A DNA stretch of 64,000 nucleotides, taken from assembly GCA_019096065.1 (NCBI GenBank), contig JAGUCH010000005.1, positions 6,696,001-6,760,000 of the forward strand, given 5' to 3'. This DNA is from Paracyclopina nana. Taxonomy: Eukaryota > Arthropoda > Copepoda > Cyclopoida > Cyclopettidae. A program made the translations under genes and the position numbers. Positions 12,126 to 23,027 of this stretch are shown in pieces (position 1 is the stretch's first letter; each line of letters starts with the position of its first letter). The notes below the pieces were generated by a model. That model ran no database searches. It was not told where the DNA came from and saw only the letters and a list, made by a program, of their open reading frames with translations.

Positions 12126-12475
12126 TAGCTCTAAAAGTTGCCAAAAAACATGCAAGTTGCCAAAAAACATGCTAGTTTTCAGTTAGCATTTTGCACTAGG
12201 AGACTAGTGTTGTCAAGACTAGGTGAAAAAAAGACCAAACTTTGGCCTTTGTCAAAAATGCAATTTCGCTTTGGCTATTATTCTCGTTACGCGAATTTCG
12301 CTCCTAGCTCAAAAAAGTTTCCAAAAAATATACTAGTTTCAGTTAGTTTTGACACTAGGAGACTAGTCTGGTCAAAGCTATGCGATAGAAAGGCTAAAGT
12401 TTGGCCTTTGTCAAAAAATGCAATTTTGCTCTAGCAATTATTCACGTTACGTGATTTTCGCTCAGCACAGTAGAC
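12126..12475 (+). repeat. Left-arm copies of the 160-bp repeat (two)
   Basis: Two diverged units carry GAGACTAGT, TTGACAAAGGCC (as complement) and GTTACGTGA-like words. They are inverted relative to the six copies at 15160-16080, so they belong to the inner part of the foldback arm. Confidence 0.75.
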
Positions 12476-12710
12476 AAAAAAGCCGTTTTCGCTCTCACAA
12501 GAAATTCCGTCAAATTGTGGAATTCTCATTTGAAGACCAATTTTGAGCTGCTTATTTGAATGACTTCTAGGCTATCAAAAGAGTCAAAATTAATGTGCAC
12601 TGACAGATAAAGAAGAAAATTTGCAATAGAAACCTATTTATCTTGGGAAAATTGAATGCATTCAAGATATTATGACTAAAAAAGCCACTACTAACATTTT
12701 GATTTTGATT

Positions 12711-14620
12711 TTGCCTCACATTTAGGGTCCAAATGCCTCAACTAATCAGCCACTACTGACATTTTGACTCAAATTTGACTTAGTCCAGAATTTCGTATTT
12801 TCTTAGTAGTTTATTAGCAGCAATACGCAATGCGCAAGTTTTGGCTCTCGAACTGTCAAAAATGAGTCAAAGTTTGATTTTGCCTCACATTTAGGGTCCA
12901 AATGCCTCAACTAATCAGCCACTACTGACATTTTGACTCAAATTTGACTTAGTCCAGAATTTTGTATTTTCTTAGTAGTTTATTAGCAGCATTACGCGAT
13001 GCGCAAGTTTTGGCTCTCGAATTGTCAAAAATGAGTCAAAGTTTGATTTTGCCTCACATTTAGGGTCCAAATGCCTCAACTAATCAGCCACTACTGACAT
13101 TTTGACTCAAATTTGACTTAGTCCAGAATTTCGTATTTTCTTAGTAGTTTATTAGCAGCAATACGCAATGCGCAAGTTTTGGCTCTCGAATTGTCAAAAA
13201 TGAGTCAAAGTTTGATTTTGCCTCACATTTAGGGTCCAAATGCCTCAACTAATCAGCCACTACTGACATTTTGACTCAAATTTGACTTAGTCCAGAATTT
13301 TGTATTTTCTTAGTAGTTTATTAGCAGCATTACGCGATGCGCAAGTTTTGGCTCTCGAATTGTCAAAAATGAGTCAAAGTTTGATTTTGCCTCACATTTA
13401 GGGTCCAAATGCCTCAACTAATCAGCCACTACTGACATTTTGACTCAAATTTGACTTAGTCCAGAATTTCGTATTTTCTTAGTAGTTTATTAGCAGCATT
13501 ACGCGATGCGCAAGTTTTGGCTCTCGAATTGTCAAAAATGAGTCAAAGTTTGATTTTGCCTCACATTTAGGGTCCAAATGCCTCAACTAATCAGCCACTA
13601 CTGACATTTTGACTCAAATTTGACTTAGTCCAGAATTTCGTATTTTCTTAGTAGTTTATTAGCAGCAATACGCAATGCGCAAGTTTTGGCTCTCGAATTG
13701 TCAAAAATGAGTCAAAGTTTGATTTTGCCACACATTTAGGGTCCAAATGCCTCAAATAATCAGCCACTACTGACATTTTGACTCAAAATTGACCTTATCC
13801 ATAATTTCGTATTTTCTTAGTAGTTTATTAGCAGCATTACGCGATGCGCAAGTTTTGGCTCTCGAATTGTCAAAAATGAGTCAAAGTTTGATTTTGCCTC
13901 ACATTTAGGGTCCAAATGCCTCAACTAATCAGCCACTACTGACATTTTGACTCAAATTTGACTTAGTCCAGAATTTCGTATTTTCTTAGTAGTTTATTAG
14001 CAGCAATACGCAATGCGCAAGTTTTGGCTCTCGAATTGTCAAAAATGAGTCAAAGTTTGATTTTGCCTCACATTTAGGGTCCAAATGCCTCAACTAATCA
14101 GCCACTACTGACATTTTGACTCAAATTTGACTTAGTCCAGAATTTTGTATTTTCTTAGTAGTTTATTAGCAGCATTACGCGATGCGCAAGTTTTGGCTCT
14201 CGAATTGTCAAAAATGAGTCAAAGTTTGATTTTGCCTCACATTTAGGGTCCAAATGCCTCAACTAATCAGCCACTACTGACATTTTGACTCAAATTTGAC
14301 TTAGTCCAGAATTTTGTATTTTCTTAGTAGTTTATTAGCAGCATTACGCGATGCGCAAGTTTTGGCTCTCGAATTGTCAAAAATGAGTCAAAGTTTGATT
14401 TTGCCTCACATTTAGGGTCCAAATGCCTCAACTAATCAGCCACTACTGACATTTTGACTCAAATTTGACTTAGTCCAGAATTTCGTATTTTCTTACTAGT
14501 TTATTAGCAGCAATACGCAATGCGCAAGTTTTGGCTCTCGCTTAGTCAAACATGAGTCAAAGTTTGACTTTGCCTCACATTTAGAGTCTAAATGCCTCAA
14601 ATTATCAGCCACTACTGACA
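12711..14620 (+). repeat. 169-bp satellite, about 11 copies, core of foldback element
   Basis: The word TTGCCTCACATTTAGGGTCC recurs at about 12711, 12880, 13049, 13218, 13387, 13556, 13725, 13894, 14063, 14232 and 14401, an exact 169-bp period. A degraded last copy lies near 14570. Two variants, GCAATACGCAATGCGCAAG and GCATTACGCGATGCGCAAG, intermix, suggesting higher-order amplification. No coding capacity. Confidence 0.92.
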
Positions 14621-14897
14621 TTTTGACACAAAAACGCTCAGCAGCGGAGTTATTCAGCCTCCCATTTGACCCCATTTTCAGAACTTGAATTCGTCTTGGG
14701 TCTTGTGACATTCTCTATAACTTTTATTAGTACTCAAAGTCCCTCAGCGCATTTTCGTTTTCGAAGTTCTGTACTGCTGAGCGCTTAGCGCTATCTCTGC
14801 TTGTATTTCTCCGATTTTAAAACTGTTTACAGCTATGGAACTCAGCAGAAACTACTTTCATTTCATAGCAAACTTGATATCTCCACTTTTACTTGCG

Positions 14898-14954
14898 CTA
14901 GTTCTTAACGAAAAGCTCTATAGAGCTTTTATAGAGTTTTTCGTTAAGAACTAG
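14898..14954. repeat. 57-bp near-perfect hairpin near the element centre
   Basis: Two 25-bp arms start CTAGTTCTTAACGAAAA and end TTTTCGTTAAGAACTAG, with one mismatch and a 7-base loop. It lies in the unique core between the 169-bp satellite and the right-arm repeats. Confidence 0.85.
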
Positions 14955-15159
14955 CCAAAATTCGAAAAATGCTCCGATTTTGGAACTATTCACAGTTTTG
15001 GAAATGGGAAATCAAACTGAACACTTTTTATTACTTAGTAAACAAGATAACTCAGCTCCTTGTCTCCGTAAAACTCAGCAGTTAGGCTGCTATTTAGCGG
15101 TAAACTTTGGCGTGATATCTGCGTGAGCGCGCGGGCCCCGGAGCGAGCTTGCATGAGGA

Positions 15160-16080
15160 CATGAGAACTCGCGTAACGTGAATAGTTACTAGAGCAAAAT
15201 TGCATTTTTTGACAAAGGCCAAAAAGCCTTTGCTTCACCTAGTTTTGACCAGACTAGTCTCCTAGTGCAGAAACTAACTGAAACTAGCATATTTTCTTGG
15301 CAATTTTTCTGAACTGGGAGCGAAACTCGCGTAACGTGAATAATTACTGAAGCAAAATTGCATTTTTTGACAAAGGCCAAAATTTAGCCTTTGCTTCACC
15401 TATTTTTGACCAGATTGGTCTCCTAGAGCAAAAACTAACTGAAACTAGCATATTTTCTTGGCAATTTTTCTGAACTGGGAGCGAAACTCGCATAACGTGA
15501 ATTATTACTGAAGCAAAATTGCATTTTTTGACAAAGGCCAAAATTTAGCCTTTGCTTCACCTAGTTTTGACCAGATTGATCTCCTAGTGCAAAAACTAAC
15601 TGAAACTAGCATATTTTTTGGCAATTTTTCTGAACTGGGAGCGAAACTCGCGTAACGTGAATTATTACTGAAGCAAAATTGCATTTTTTGACAAAGGCCA
15701 AAATTAAGCCTTTGCTTTACCTAGTTTTGACCAGATTGGTCTCCTAGAGCAAAAACTAACTGAAACTAGCATATTTTCTTGGCAATTTTTCTGAACTGGG
15801 AGCGAAACTCGCATAACGTGAATTATTACTGAGCAAAATTGCATTTTTTGACAAAGGCCAAAATTTAGCCTTTGCTTCACCTAGTTTTGTCCAGACTAGT
15901 CTCCTAGAGCAAAAACTAACTGAAACTAGCATATTTTCTTGGCAATTTTTCTGAACTGGGAGCGAAACTCGCATAACGTGAATTATTACTGAAGAAAAAT
16001 TGCATTTTTTAACAAAGGCCAAAATTTAGCCTTTGCTTCACCTAGTTTTGACCAGATTGATCTCCTAGTGAAAAAACCAA
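15160..16080 (-). repeat. Right-arm copies of the 160-bp repeat (six)
   Basis: Units repeat about every 160 bp, marked by GAGCGAAACTCGC at about 15320, 15480, 15641, 15802 and 15962, with TTTTTTGACAAAGGCCAAA and CTGAAACTAGCATATTTT in each. Short minus-strand frames starting MAFVKKCN are repeat artefacts. The left arm has only two copies, so the arms are unequal. Confidence 0.88.
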
Positions 16081-16109
16081 CTGGAAATAGCATATTTTTT
16101 TGGCATATT

Positions 16110-18290
16110 TTTTTGAGTGAGGCGAGTGAGGTGAGTGAGGTTGGTGAGGTGGGTGAGGTGAGTGAGGTTGATGAGGCGAGTGAGGTGAGTGAGGTGAGTG
16201 AGGTGAGTGAGTTGAGTGAGGTTGGTGAGGTGAGTGAGGTTGATGAGAAGAGTGAGGTGAGTGAGGTGAGTGAGGTGAGTGAGGTTAATGAGGCGAGTTT
16301 TTTGGCATATTTTTTTGAGTGAGGCGAGTGAGGTGAGTGAGGTTGGTGAGGTTGGTGAGGTGAGTGAGGTTGATGAGGCGAGTGAGGTGAGTGAGGTGAG
16401 TGAGGTTGGTGAGGTGAGTGAGGTTGATGAGAAGAGTGAGGTGAGTGAGGTGAGTGAGGTTGGTGAGGTGAGTGAGGTTGATGAGGCGAGTGAGGTGAGT
16501 GAGGTTGATGAGGTGGGTGAGGTGAGTGAGGTTGATGAGGTGAGTGAGGTTGATGAGGCGAGTGAGGTGAGTGAGGTTGATGAGGTGGGTGAGGTGAGTG
16601 AGGAGAGTGAGGTTGGTGAGGTGAGTGAGGTTGGTGAGGTGAGTGAGGTGAGTGAGGTTGATGAGGCGAGTGAGGTGAGTGAGGTTGATGAGGTGGGTGA
16701 GGTGAGTGAGGTGAGTGAGGTTGGTGAGGTGAGTGAGGTTGATGAGGTGAGTGAGGTTGGTGAGGTGAGTGAGGTTGATGAGGCGAGTGAGGTGAGTGAG
16801 GTTGATGAGGTGGGTGAGGTGAGTGAGGTTGGTGAGGTTGGTGAGGTGAGTGAGGTTGGTGAGGTGGGTGAGGTGGGTGAGGTTGGTGAGGTGGGTGAGG
16901 TGAGTGAGGTTGATGAGGCGAGTGAGGTGAGTGAGGTTGATGAGGCGAGTGAGGTGAGTGAGGTTGATGAGGCGAGTGAGGTGAGTGAGGTTGATGAGGT
17001 GAGTGAGGTTGATGAGGCGAGTGAGGTGAGTGAGGTTGATGAGGCGAGTGAGGTGAGTGAGGTTGATGAGGTGGGTGAGGTGAGTGAGGTGGGTGAGGTG
17101 GGTGAGGTGGGTGAGGTTGGTGAGGTGGGTGAGGTGGGTGAGGTGGGTGAGGTTGGTGAGGTGGGTGAGGTGGGTGAGGTGGGTGAGGTGGGTGAGGTGA
17201 GTGAGGTTGGTGAGGTGGGTGAGGTGAGTGAGGTTGGTGAGGTGGGTGAGGTGGGTGAGGTGGGTGAGGTGGGTGAGGTGGGTGAGGTGGGTGAGGTGGG
17301 TGAGGTGGGTGAGGTGGGTGAGGTTGGTGAGGTGGGTGAGGTGAGTGAGGTTGATGAGGCGAGTGAGGTGAGTGAGGTGAGTGAGGTTGGTGAGGTGAGT
17401 GAGGTGAGTGAGGTTGATGAGGTGGGTGAGGTGAGTGAGGTGAGTGAGGTTGGTGAGGTGAGTGAGGTTGATGAGGTGAGTGAGGTGAGTGAGGTTGATG
17501 AGGCGAGTGAGGTGAGTGAGGTTGATGAGGTGGGTGAGGTGAGTGAGGTGAGTGAGGTTGGTGAGGTGAGTGAGGTTGATGAGGTGAGTGAGGTTGGTGA
17601 GGTGAGTGAGGTTGATGAGGCGAGTGAGGTGAGTGAGGTTGATGAGGTGGGTGAGGTGAGTGAGGTTGATGAGGCGAGTGAGGTGAGTGAGGTTGATGAG
17701 GCGAGTGAGGTGAGTGAGGTGGGTGAGGTGAGTGAGGTTGATGAGGCGAGTGAGGTGAGTGAGGTTGATGAGGTGGGTGAGGTGAGTGAGGTTGATGAGG
17801 CGAGTGAGGTGAGTGAGGTTGATGAGGTGAGTGAGGTGAGTGAGGTTGATGAGGTGAGTGAGGTTGATGAGGTAAGTGAGGTGGGTGAGGTTGATGAGGC
17901 GAGTGAGGTTGATGAGGTGGGTGAGGTGAGTGAGGTTGATGAGGCGAGTGAGGCGAGTGAGGTGGGTGAGGTGAGTGAGGTTGATGAGGTGGGTGAGGTG
18001 AGTGAGGTTGATGAGGCGAGTGAGGTGAGTGAGGTTGATGAGGCGAGTGAGGTGAGTGAGGTGAGTGAGTTTGATGAGGTGGGTGAGGTGAGTGAGGTTG
18101 ATGAGGCGAGTGAGGTTGATGAGGCGAGTGAGGTTGATGAGTCAAGTGAGGTGAGTGATGTTGATGAGGTGGGTGAGGTGAGTGAGTTTGATGAGGCGAG
18201 TGAGGTGAGTGAGGTTGATGAGGCGAGTGAGGTGAGTGAGGTTGATGAGGTGAGTGAGTTAGGTGAGGATTGTGAGGTGGGTGAGGATTG
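16110..18290 (-). repeat. Right-arm 9-bp satellite (complement of left arm)
   Basis: Units GAGGTGAGT, GAGGTTGAT, GAGGCGAGT, GAGGTTGGT and GAGGTGGGT are the complement of the left-arm set. The junction sequence TTGGCATATTTTTTTGAGTG occurs twice (about 16100 and 16300), showing an internal duplication. Frames of 699-798 codons on both strands are artefacts. Confidence 0.93.
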
Positions 18291-18294
18291 TGAG

Positions 18295-18416
18295 GTGAGT
18301 GAGGTTGATGTGCATTGTGTGATTTTGGGATTTCTGTGCGTTTCAATGGTTAATGAGGCTGGTGTGTGCATTGTGTGATTTCGGGATTTCTGTGCGCTGG
18401 TTATCTGGCCACTGCC
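18295..18416 (-). repeat. Right terminal inverted repeat, non-satellite outer part
   Basis: Ends GGTTATCTGGCCACTGCC, the complement of the left end. Immediately outside is the target copy ATATTTTG (18417-18424). Confidence 0.88.
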
Positions 18417-20187
18417 ATATTTTGGGGCAATCATATTTGATTGAATTGACATAGGTCTCATCTAATGAGCTCCACAAAGGAGAAGATCCAATTTTCGTTC
18501 CAGTCAAGTTGGCAAATGTGGAGACAAAGAGCCCGAGGGGAATGTTGGTTTGGCTATTCAGCATTAATTCAGACACATCAAGGTATGATTTGGCTAATAT
18601 CTTTCTATCCTTGCAAGCTTCATCGCAACTAGGCTCAAAGCATCCAAATATGTCACATTCTGCGGTTATAAAGAAATATTATTTTGGAAATTGAATAAAT
18701 TATTCAAATCAAGTTAATCTTCATAGATAGGCTTCATTTGCTAAGATGAGCTTGTGTAACTTAAAAGCCTGGATCAGCTGGTTATTTCATCGCAATTATG
18801 AGCTCAGTAATTGCGATCCAGTCGTCAACAGAATGGGTAAACCTGTTAAAGGCTAATTCGCAAAAGGCGAGGCTATTTGGATAAAAGGCTACTTGTTGAA
18901 AGGCTTATTGGCTAAAAGCTATCAAACATTAAGCTAATAGCAGATGCTTTTGAATGATATTGTTGACAAGTGTCAAATCTTCACCCGCGGCTGCTTTGCT
19001 TGCCGTAAATGCACTTTAATTATCTAACGTAGCTGATTGACTTAAAAAATTGCGACGCAAAACCTAACAGCAGCAGAAATTATGACCGAAATTGCGCAAC
19101 AATTGTGCATTGCTAGCTGATCCAGGCTTTAACAAACCAGAATGACCTCTAACTGACCTACATATTCTGCAAGTAGATGGACTGCATCCTGAAATTTGGT
19201 GCCTCTGAGGAATTCCTTCACTACTCCTGCAGTGATGTCTCCAGGTGAAAGCTCTTTTTGAGCCAAGTGAATGGCAGTCTCCACTATAATCTTGGAGTAC
19301 CAAAATATCTGGTTGTCCTGTATAGACCGATATATATACCATATTGGGGAATTTGGATTGGAATAGTGCATGGACAGAACTTTGTTAAACAGTTCATTGG
19401 TAATAGGATCAGCAATTTCTTCTCTAACCTAGAGTGATGCTCAATTCCTCCTTGAATTCAATTTTATTTCTTTGTTAATTACCATTTGAGTCTTCAAGCA
19501 ACTTTCCTCGTCAAAACATACAAATTCTAAGGCGTTCAATAATTTCTCCAAATACCCCCAATTATCTACTGGTTGCTTCGGGTCTGGACAAACTGTTACA
19601 GTAGGAAATTGGACATTCTTTATTGGTGCTGAGATTGAGTCAATTGTGGTGATGACAGGATTCTCAGCCCAGTCAGTCATGACTTGGTCAATCATCCATA
19701 TAGCAGTTGAAAAGCCTGCTACTATGATACATACCTTAAAGTAGATTTAGGCTATTATATAGTTTACAGCAAGTGCAATGATTTCTAATTACCCAAAGTA
19801 TTCTCTGTAAAATGTGGTTACTTGAATGGACATAGCGAAAGCCATGAACAGTTGTTGCATCAAGGTACTGATCCATGGTGTAAAAAGGACTAAACTACTA
19901 GCAAATTAATTTTGTGCTACAATCAATACACTGAAATTGGAATTTCTAAAGCACTACCTTAATGAAAACAAGACTGAAATAACTCATTATTTCTAACATT
20001 TCATGCTCAAAATCACATTATTTTGTCAAAAATTAATAATGAGTGTTTTTTATGATTCAGTTTGAAAGCAGAATTTGGTGCATTGTAGCTTGATGTTAGA
20101 CCTTTTGGAGATAGCAAGCAATGAAAATAATTGCTCAATAGCAATTTTGAAAATGAGAATATTCTAGACTTGGCTTTGTTTATTCAA

Positions 20188-20907
20188 TCAATATTTGCAT
20201 GATGAGTAATTTGTGGCCAAGTCAAATTTGTTGCCTACTTCATCTAGGTCATCAATTGTGGCTCTGCCATTTTGCCTACAGTCCTCTTCAATCAACTTGT
20301 CTCTTAATTTTTCATTCTTGATGGAATTGATTAGGAGAATCTTTTTGACATCTTCAGTAGATAGAGAATCAAACTTGGCTGAGCTGAACAAAGTATGCAG
20401 CTGGTCAAAGTGATGGCCAAAGCCTTGATTGGGATCATCTTGTCTGAAGTTGAAGCAATCCAAGCGCCTTTTCATCAGGGGATACATGTTCTCAAATATT
20501 CCAGTGAGCATGGTTTCCATTGAAGGTAAAGCTTCAGTTAGTTCATCTTCAGTGAAAATGGGTGTGTTATCCTCAAGCCTGTACCTTATCCTGGAGGCCA
20601 AAACGTGATCCAGTAAGGCCAAAGCGTAAGACCTTTGCACACACAAGGGCAAGTTCTTCAATTTTGAGAGGCCAAAGTAGAGTTTCCAGTCTTCCATGAA
20701 GTTATCAAATTCAACAGGAGATGAAGTGAACTTGAGCTTGTCTGGTTTCAGAGATTGGTCCAATTTTGGGCTACTATTCAAGTCCCAAAATAGCCAGTCT
20801 TCATAGACTTTGGGAGACTTGACAAAGGTCCATTCTTCCGTTGGTTGTGAAGTTGATTTTTTTGATGCTGCCATTATTGTTCCATGAGTGTACAAAAACC
20901 ACTCCAT
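20188..20907 (-). CDS. Single-exon gag-like protein
   Basis: An intact 239-codon frame; the start may be the ATG at 20907 or 20874 (MAASKKST). The protein is soluble, without signal peptide or membrane segment. The central part (FDNFMEDWKLYFGLSKL, then LALLDHVLASRIRYRL) and the later FGHHFDQLHTLFSSAKFD and VKKILLINSIKNEKLRDKL resemble the helical core of retrotransposon Gag proteins, where such helices precede a zinc knuckle. Here no knuckle, protease or reverse transcriptase follows, and no LTRs were seen. It sits between DEG/ENaC copy A and the trypsin gene. It is either a decayed retroelement fragment that is still open or a host-adopted gag gene. Family assignment is by general resemblance only. 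Confidence 0.5.
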   Translation of the reverse strand: MEWFLYTHGTIMAASKKSTSQPTEEWTFVKSPKVYEDWLFWDLNSSPKLDQSLKPDKLKFTSSPVEFDNFMEDWKLYFGLSKLKNLPLCVQRSYALALLDHVLASRIRYRLEDNTPIFTEDELTEALPSMETMLTGIFENMYPLMKRRLDCFNFRQDDPNQGFGHHFDQLHTLFSSAKFDSLSTEDVKKILLINSIKNEKLRDKLIEEDCRQNGRATIDDLDEVGNKFDLATNYSSCKY

Positions 20908-21620
20908 GCCACTTGAAAATGTAGCAAGTTAGCTCTAATCTAGGTTGTTATTACAACAAAAAGCTAGAATGAGTTTGTAGTTCAGCAGGTTTTCTTGGTT
21001 GCCTGTAGTGATTTTGCAGGATAGATGCAAAAGTAAATGTGAAAACGGCCACTTTTTCCTATAGATGGCGCTTTGAATGACTCTTCAGCAGCAGCAGAGC
21101 CATCTATATCAACAATATGGAATCCTTGCATTTTTTCTATGCATGAAAGCCTCCATCAATGCTTAAGACTAATTAAGGCTTACTGTTATGATCCTCTAAA
21201 ATATGAATGATTAAAGTTATTTCTATAATCTAAATGCCCAGAGAAAGCAGAACAAAAATATGGAGCTCCATTTTCTTTATGTTCAATGGTCTTCTATTTC
21301 AGCACAAGCTGGTGCCACCTGTTAGCCTCAACAAAAGGCCTTTTCTAGCGTTCTAAGGTGTACTCCATGAAGAAGAAAGTAACTTTCCACTTCTAGAGCT
21401 CCTAGAACAAGTAGGCAATCATTTCCATTTAAGTGCTAGCCTTAGTGGTATATCACGTAGCCTACAAAAACGCATTTGCCCTTCGCTTCCTTCACCATGT
21501 TGCTTGTCAATCTGATGTAGGCAATCTTTAGGTTAGTTTTAAGGTGGCTTCAAGGCTACTCATAGTTCAGCCACTGAAAAGCAACTTGCTTAGAAAAGAT
21601 TGAAATTGCAGCAAGACAGT
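20908..21620. other. Intergenic spacer, gag-like gene to trypsin gene
   Basis: AT-rich single-copy sequence. No supported exon, RNA gene or repeat array was seen. It holds the trypsin 3' flank and the presumed promoter of the gag-like ORF. Confidence 0.4.
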
Positions 21621-22595
21621 TTATTCCTTATGATCCATGATAGTTTTCTTTATCCAATTCACATATTTCCGGACATTGGTGTACACCCCTGGAACTCCTT
21701 CAGTGGCACAGCCATAGCCCCATGAGACAATTCCTGAGACCACAAAGGATCCATTATCCGTTGGGCATATCAGTGGACCTCCAGAGTCTCCTTGGCAAGC
21801 ATCATAGACAGAGCCCCCAGCACAAATCATGGAATCACTCACACTGTCCCATGGCAAGTGTTGGAGCATTTTTCCACACATGGTGTTATTTGGCACCAAC
21901 ACATCAACAACCCTTAATTTAAAGACTTCCATATCAATTCTAAGCCTGTTTTTTTTTTTGATTTCCTACCTTAGAATGTGAGGATGCTTCAATCCATTGG
22001 ACTCAAGCAGTCCCCATCCACTGACTGAGCAACCTCTGCCAGAAGGGTCAAAGTCTTCTTCAGGCAATGCCATGGGTTCCATAGGGTAAGCTTTTTTGTC
22101 ACCACTTCCAGAAATGGGCTCAGGTTCTAGTTCAAACAAAGCCACATCTCCTGTCTTTGTTGAGCTGTAGACAAAGATGAAGAAAAAATATGGCATGCAG
22201 CTCTTGTTAAGCCTCCAAAAATAAACTCACTCATCATAATCATAAATAAAGATGTTCTTCACTTTGTATTTGGGGTTGTTGTCATCTTTTAAATCCCTTG
22301 CACCCAGCACAACTCTTAAATTGTCCTTGTTCCTGAACAAAAAATCATTTGTTAAACATAGAATTGATAAATATCAGCAAACTGACTGATTTCTTGAGCA
22401 ATGGGCAGCAGTTAAAACCCATCCTGGTTCAATCAAGGTCCCACCACAAAAATTGAACCCACTTTGGTATTGAAGTGAAGCCTGGTACTTGATTTCACCA
22501 AACTTGGCTTCTCTTCCATTCACAATTCTTCCTGGCCTTATTTCAGCATTGCTCTTAGCCAGGATGTTTATCAAAAGAAGCAAAAGGGCCTTCAT
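21621..22595 (-). CDS. Trypsin-like serine protease, complete, 276 aa
   Basis: S1 family protease. Exons 22595-22387, 22332-22231, 22164-21970 and 21945-21621; GT/AG junctions, all phase 2, 831 nt. A hydrophobic signal peptide ([17 protein letters not shown]) is followed by a short propeptide and the activation site R23-IVNG. The catalytic triad is visible: His65 in LTAAHC, Asp110 in TGDVALFEL and Ser223 in GDSGGP. Asp217 in [10 protein letters not shown] occupies the trypsin S1 position, so cleavage after Lys/Arg is expected. SWGYGCA and PGVYTNV are typical. The protein is probably secreted, in digestion or another extracellular role; no clip or other extra domain precedes the protease. Confidence 0.93.
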
Positions 22596-23027
22596 CCTGA
22601 AGCTTACTGAAGAATGAACTTGAAAAGCCTGATGATATCATCATTTTACAAGTTCAGAACAATGAATGAGAGCAAGATGCACCTGTTAAAAGTAAAGGTG
22701 TCATAACATCAAAGAAAGGCATTGAAATTGGCTCATAGAAGTATTCTTACCTTGTGTACATTTAATTGTAAATTCATGATGTTTAGGCCAAATTTCAACT
22801 CTTCCTACACCTACTTTAAGCAAGAATTGTTAGCAAGCCCATCTCTTTTTCTTTCTAAAGGACTTTAACTAAAGGCTTTCTTTAGAAATACGCACAAGTG
22901 TACATATAGTAGCACAGAAAAAAACAAGCTCCGAAGGCATGAAGATGACACCTGCACTCAGACATTACAGATTTCCCCACATAATTTATTGCTTCCAGTC
23001 TTTTATTATAAGATTTCAAAACAAGGT
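22596..23027. other. Intergenic spacer, trypsin to DEG/ENaC copy B
   Basis: Contains the presumed trypsin promoter (reading right to left) and the 3' flank of DEG/ENaC copy B. No exon or RNA gene was seen. Confidence 0.4.

Larger units (their letters stand above)
9414..18416. mobile_element. Foldback-type DNA transposon, 9003 bp, non-autonomous
   Basis: The two ends are inverted copies beginning GGCAGTGGCCAGATAACC, and the outer ~125 bp of each arm match almost perfectly. The flanking 8-bp duplication is ATATTTTG at 9406-9413 and 18417-18424. Inward from each end come a 9-bp satellite, then ~160-bp repeats (two on the left, six on the right, inverted to each other), then a 169-bp satellite and a unique core with a 57-bp hairpin. 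This is the layout of foldback elements such as Drosophila FB or sea urchin TU: long, tandemly repeated inverted arms around a middle domain. No transposase is encoded; all long ORFs are repeat artefacts. An 8-bp duplication fits hAT- or P-like transposases, so an autonomous partner elsewhere is expected. Confidence 0.9.
7585..19876 (-). pseudogene. DEG/ENaC (pickpocket-type) channel gene, copy A, split by foldback transposon
   Basis: Amiloride-sensitive-type sodium channel subunit. Exons: 19876-19793, 19734-19483, 19428-19158, 18659-18417 plus 9405-8994 (one exon split by the element at 9414-18416), 8870-8037, 7968-7748, 7688-7585. Removing the element and one 8-bp target copy gives 2421 nt, 806 aa, fully in frame. 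N-terminal HGFRYVHSS precedes TM1; NPVITTIDSISAPI and FPTVTVCPDP follow; the cysteine-rich ectodomain has CNCIPWDIPRF and CDCLPDCNDIRF; TM2 has the selectivity-filter-like GMS in GLFTGMSILSMAEIIFW. With the element present, translation from the 5' side runs about 20 codons into it and stops near 18343, so no TM2 can be made. Compared with copy B, exon 5 is 52 codons shorter but in frame. No other damage is seen, suggesting a recent hit, perhaps polymorphic. Confidence 0.88.

Noticed and set aside
9484..12186. 900-codon plus-strand ORF rich in His, Pro, Leu and Thr
   Set aside because: It is a reading of the 9-bp satellite; other frames and the other strand are open too, and codon content follows the repeat exactly.
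15986..18461. 699-, 786- and 798-codon ORFs on both strands
   Set aside because: Same satellite in the right foldback arm; no unique coding sequence.
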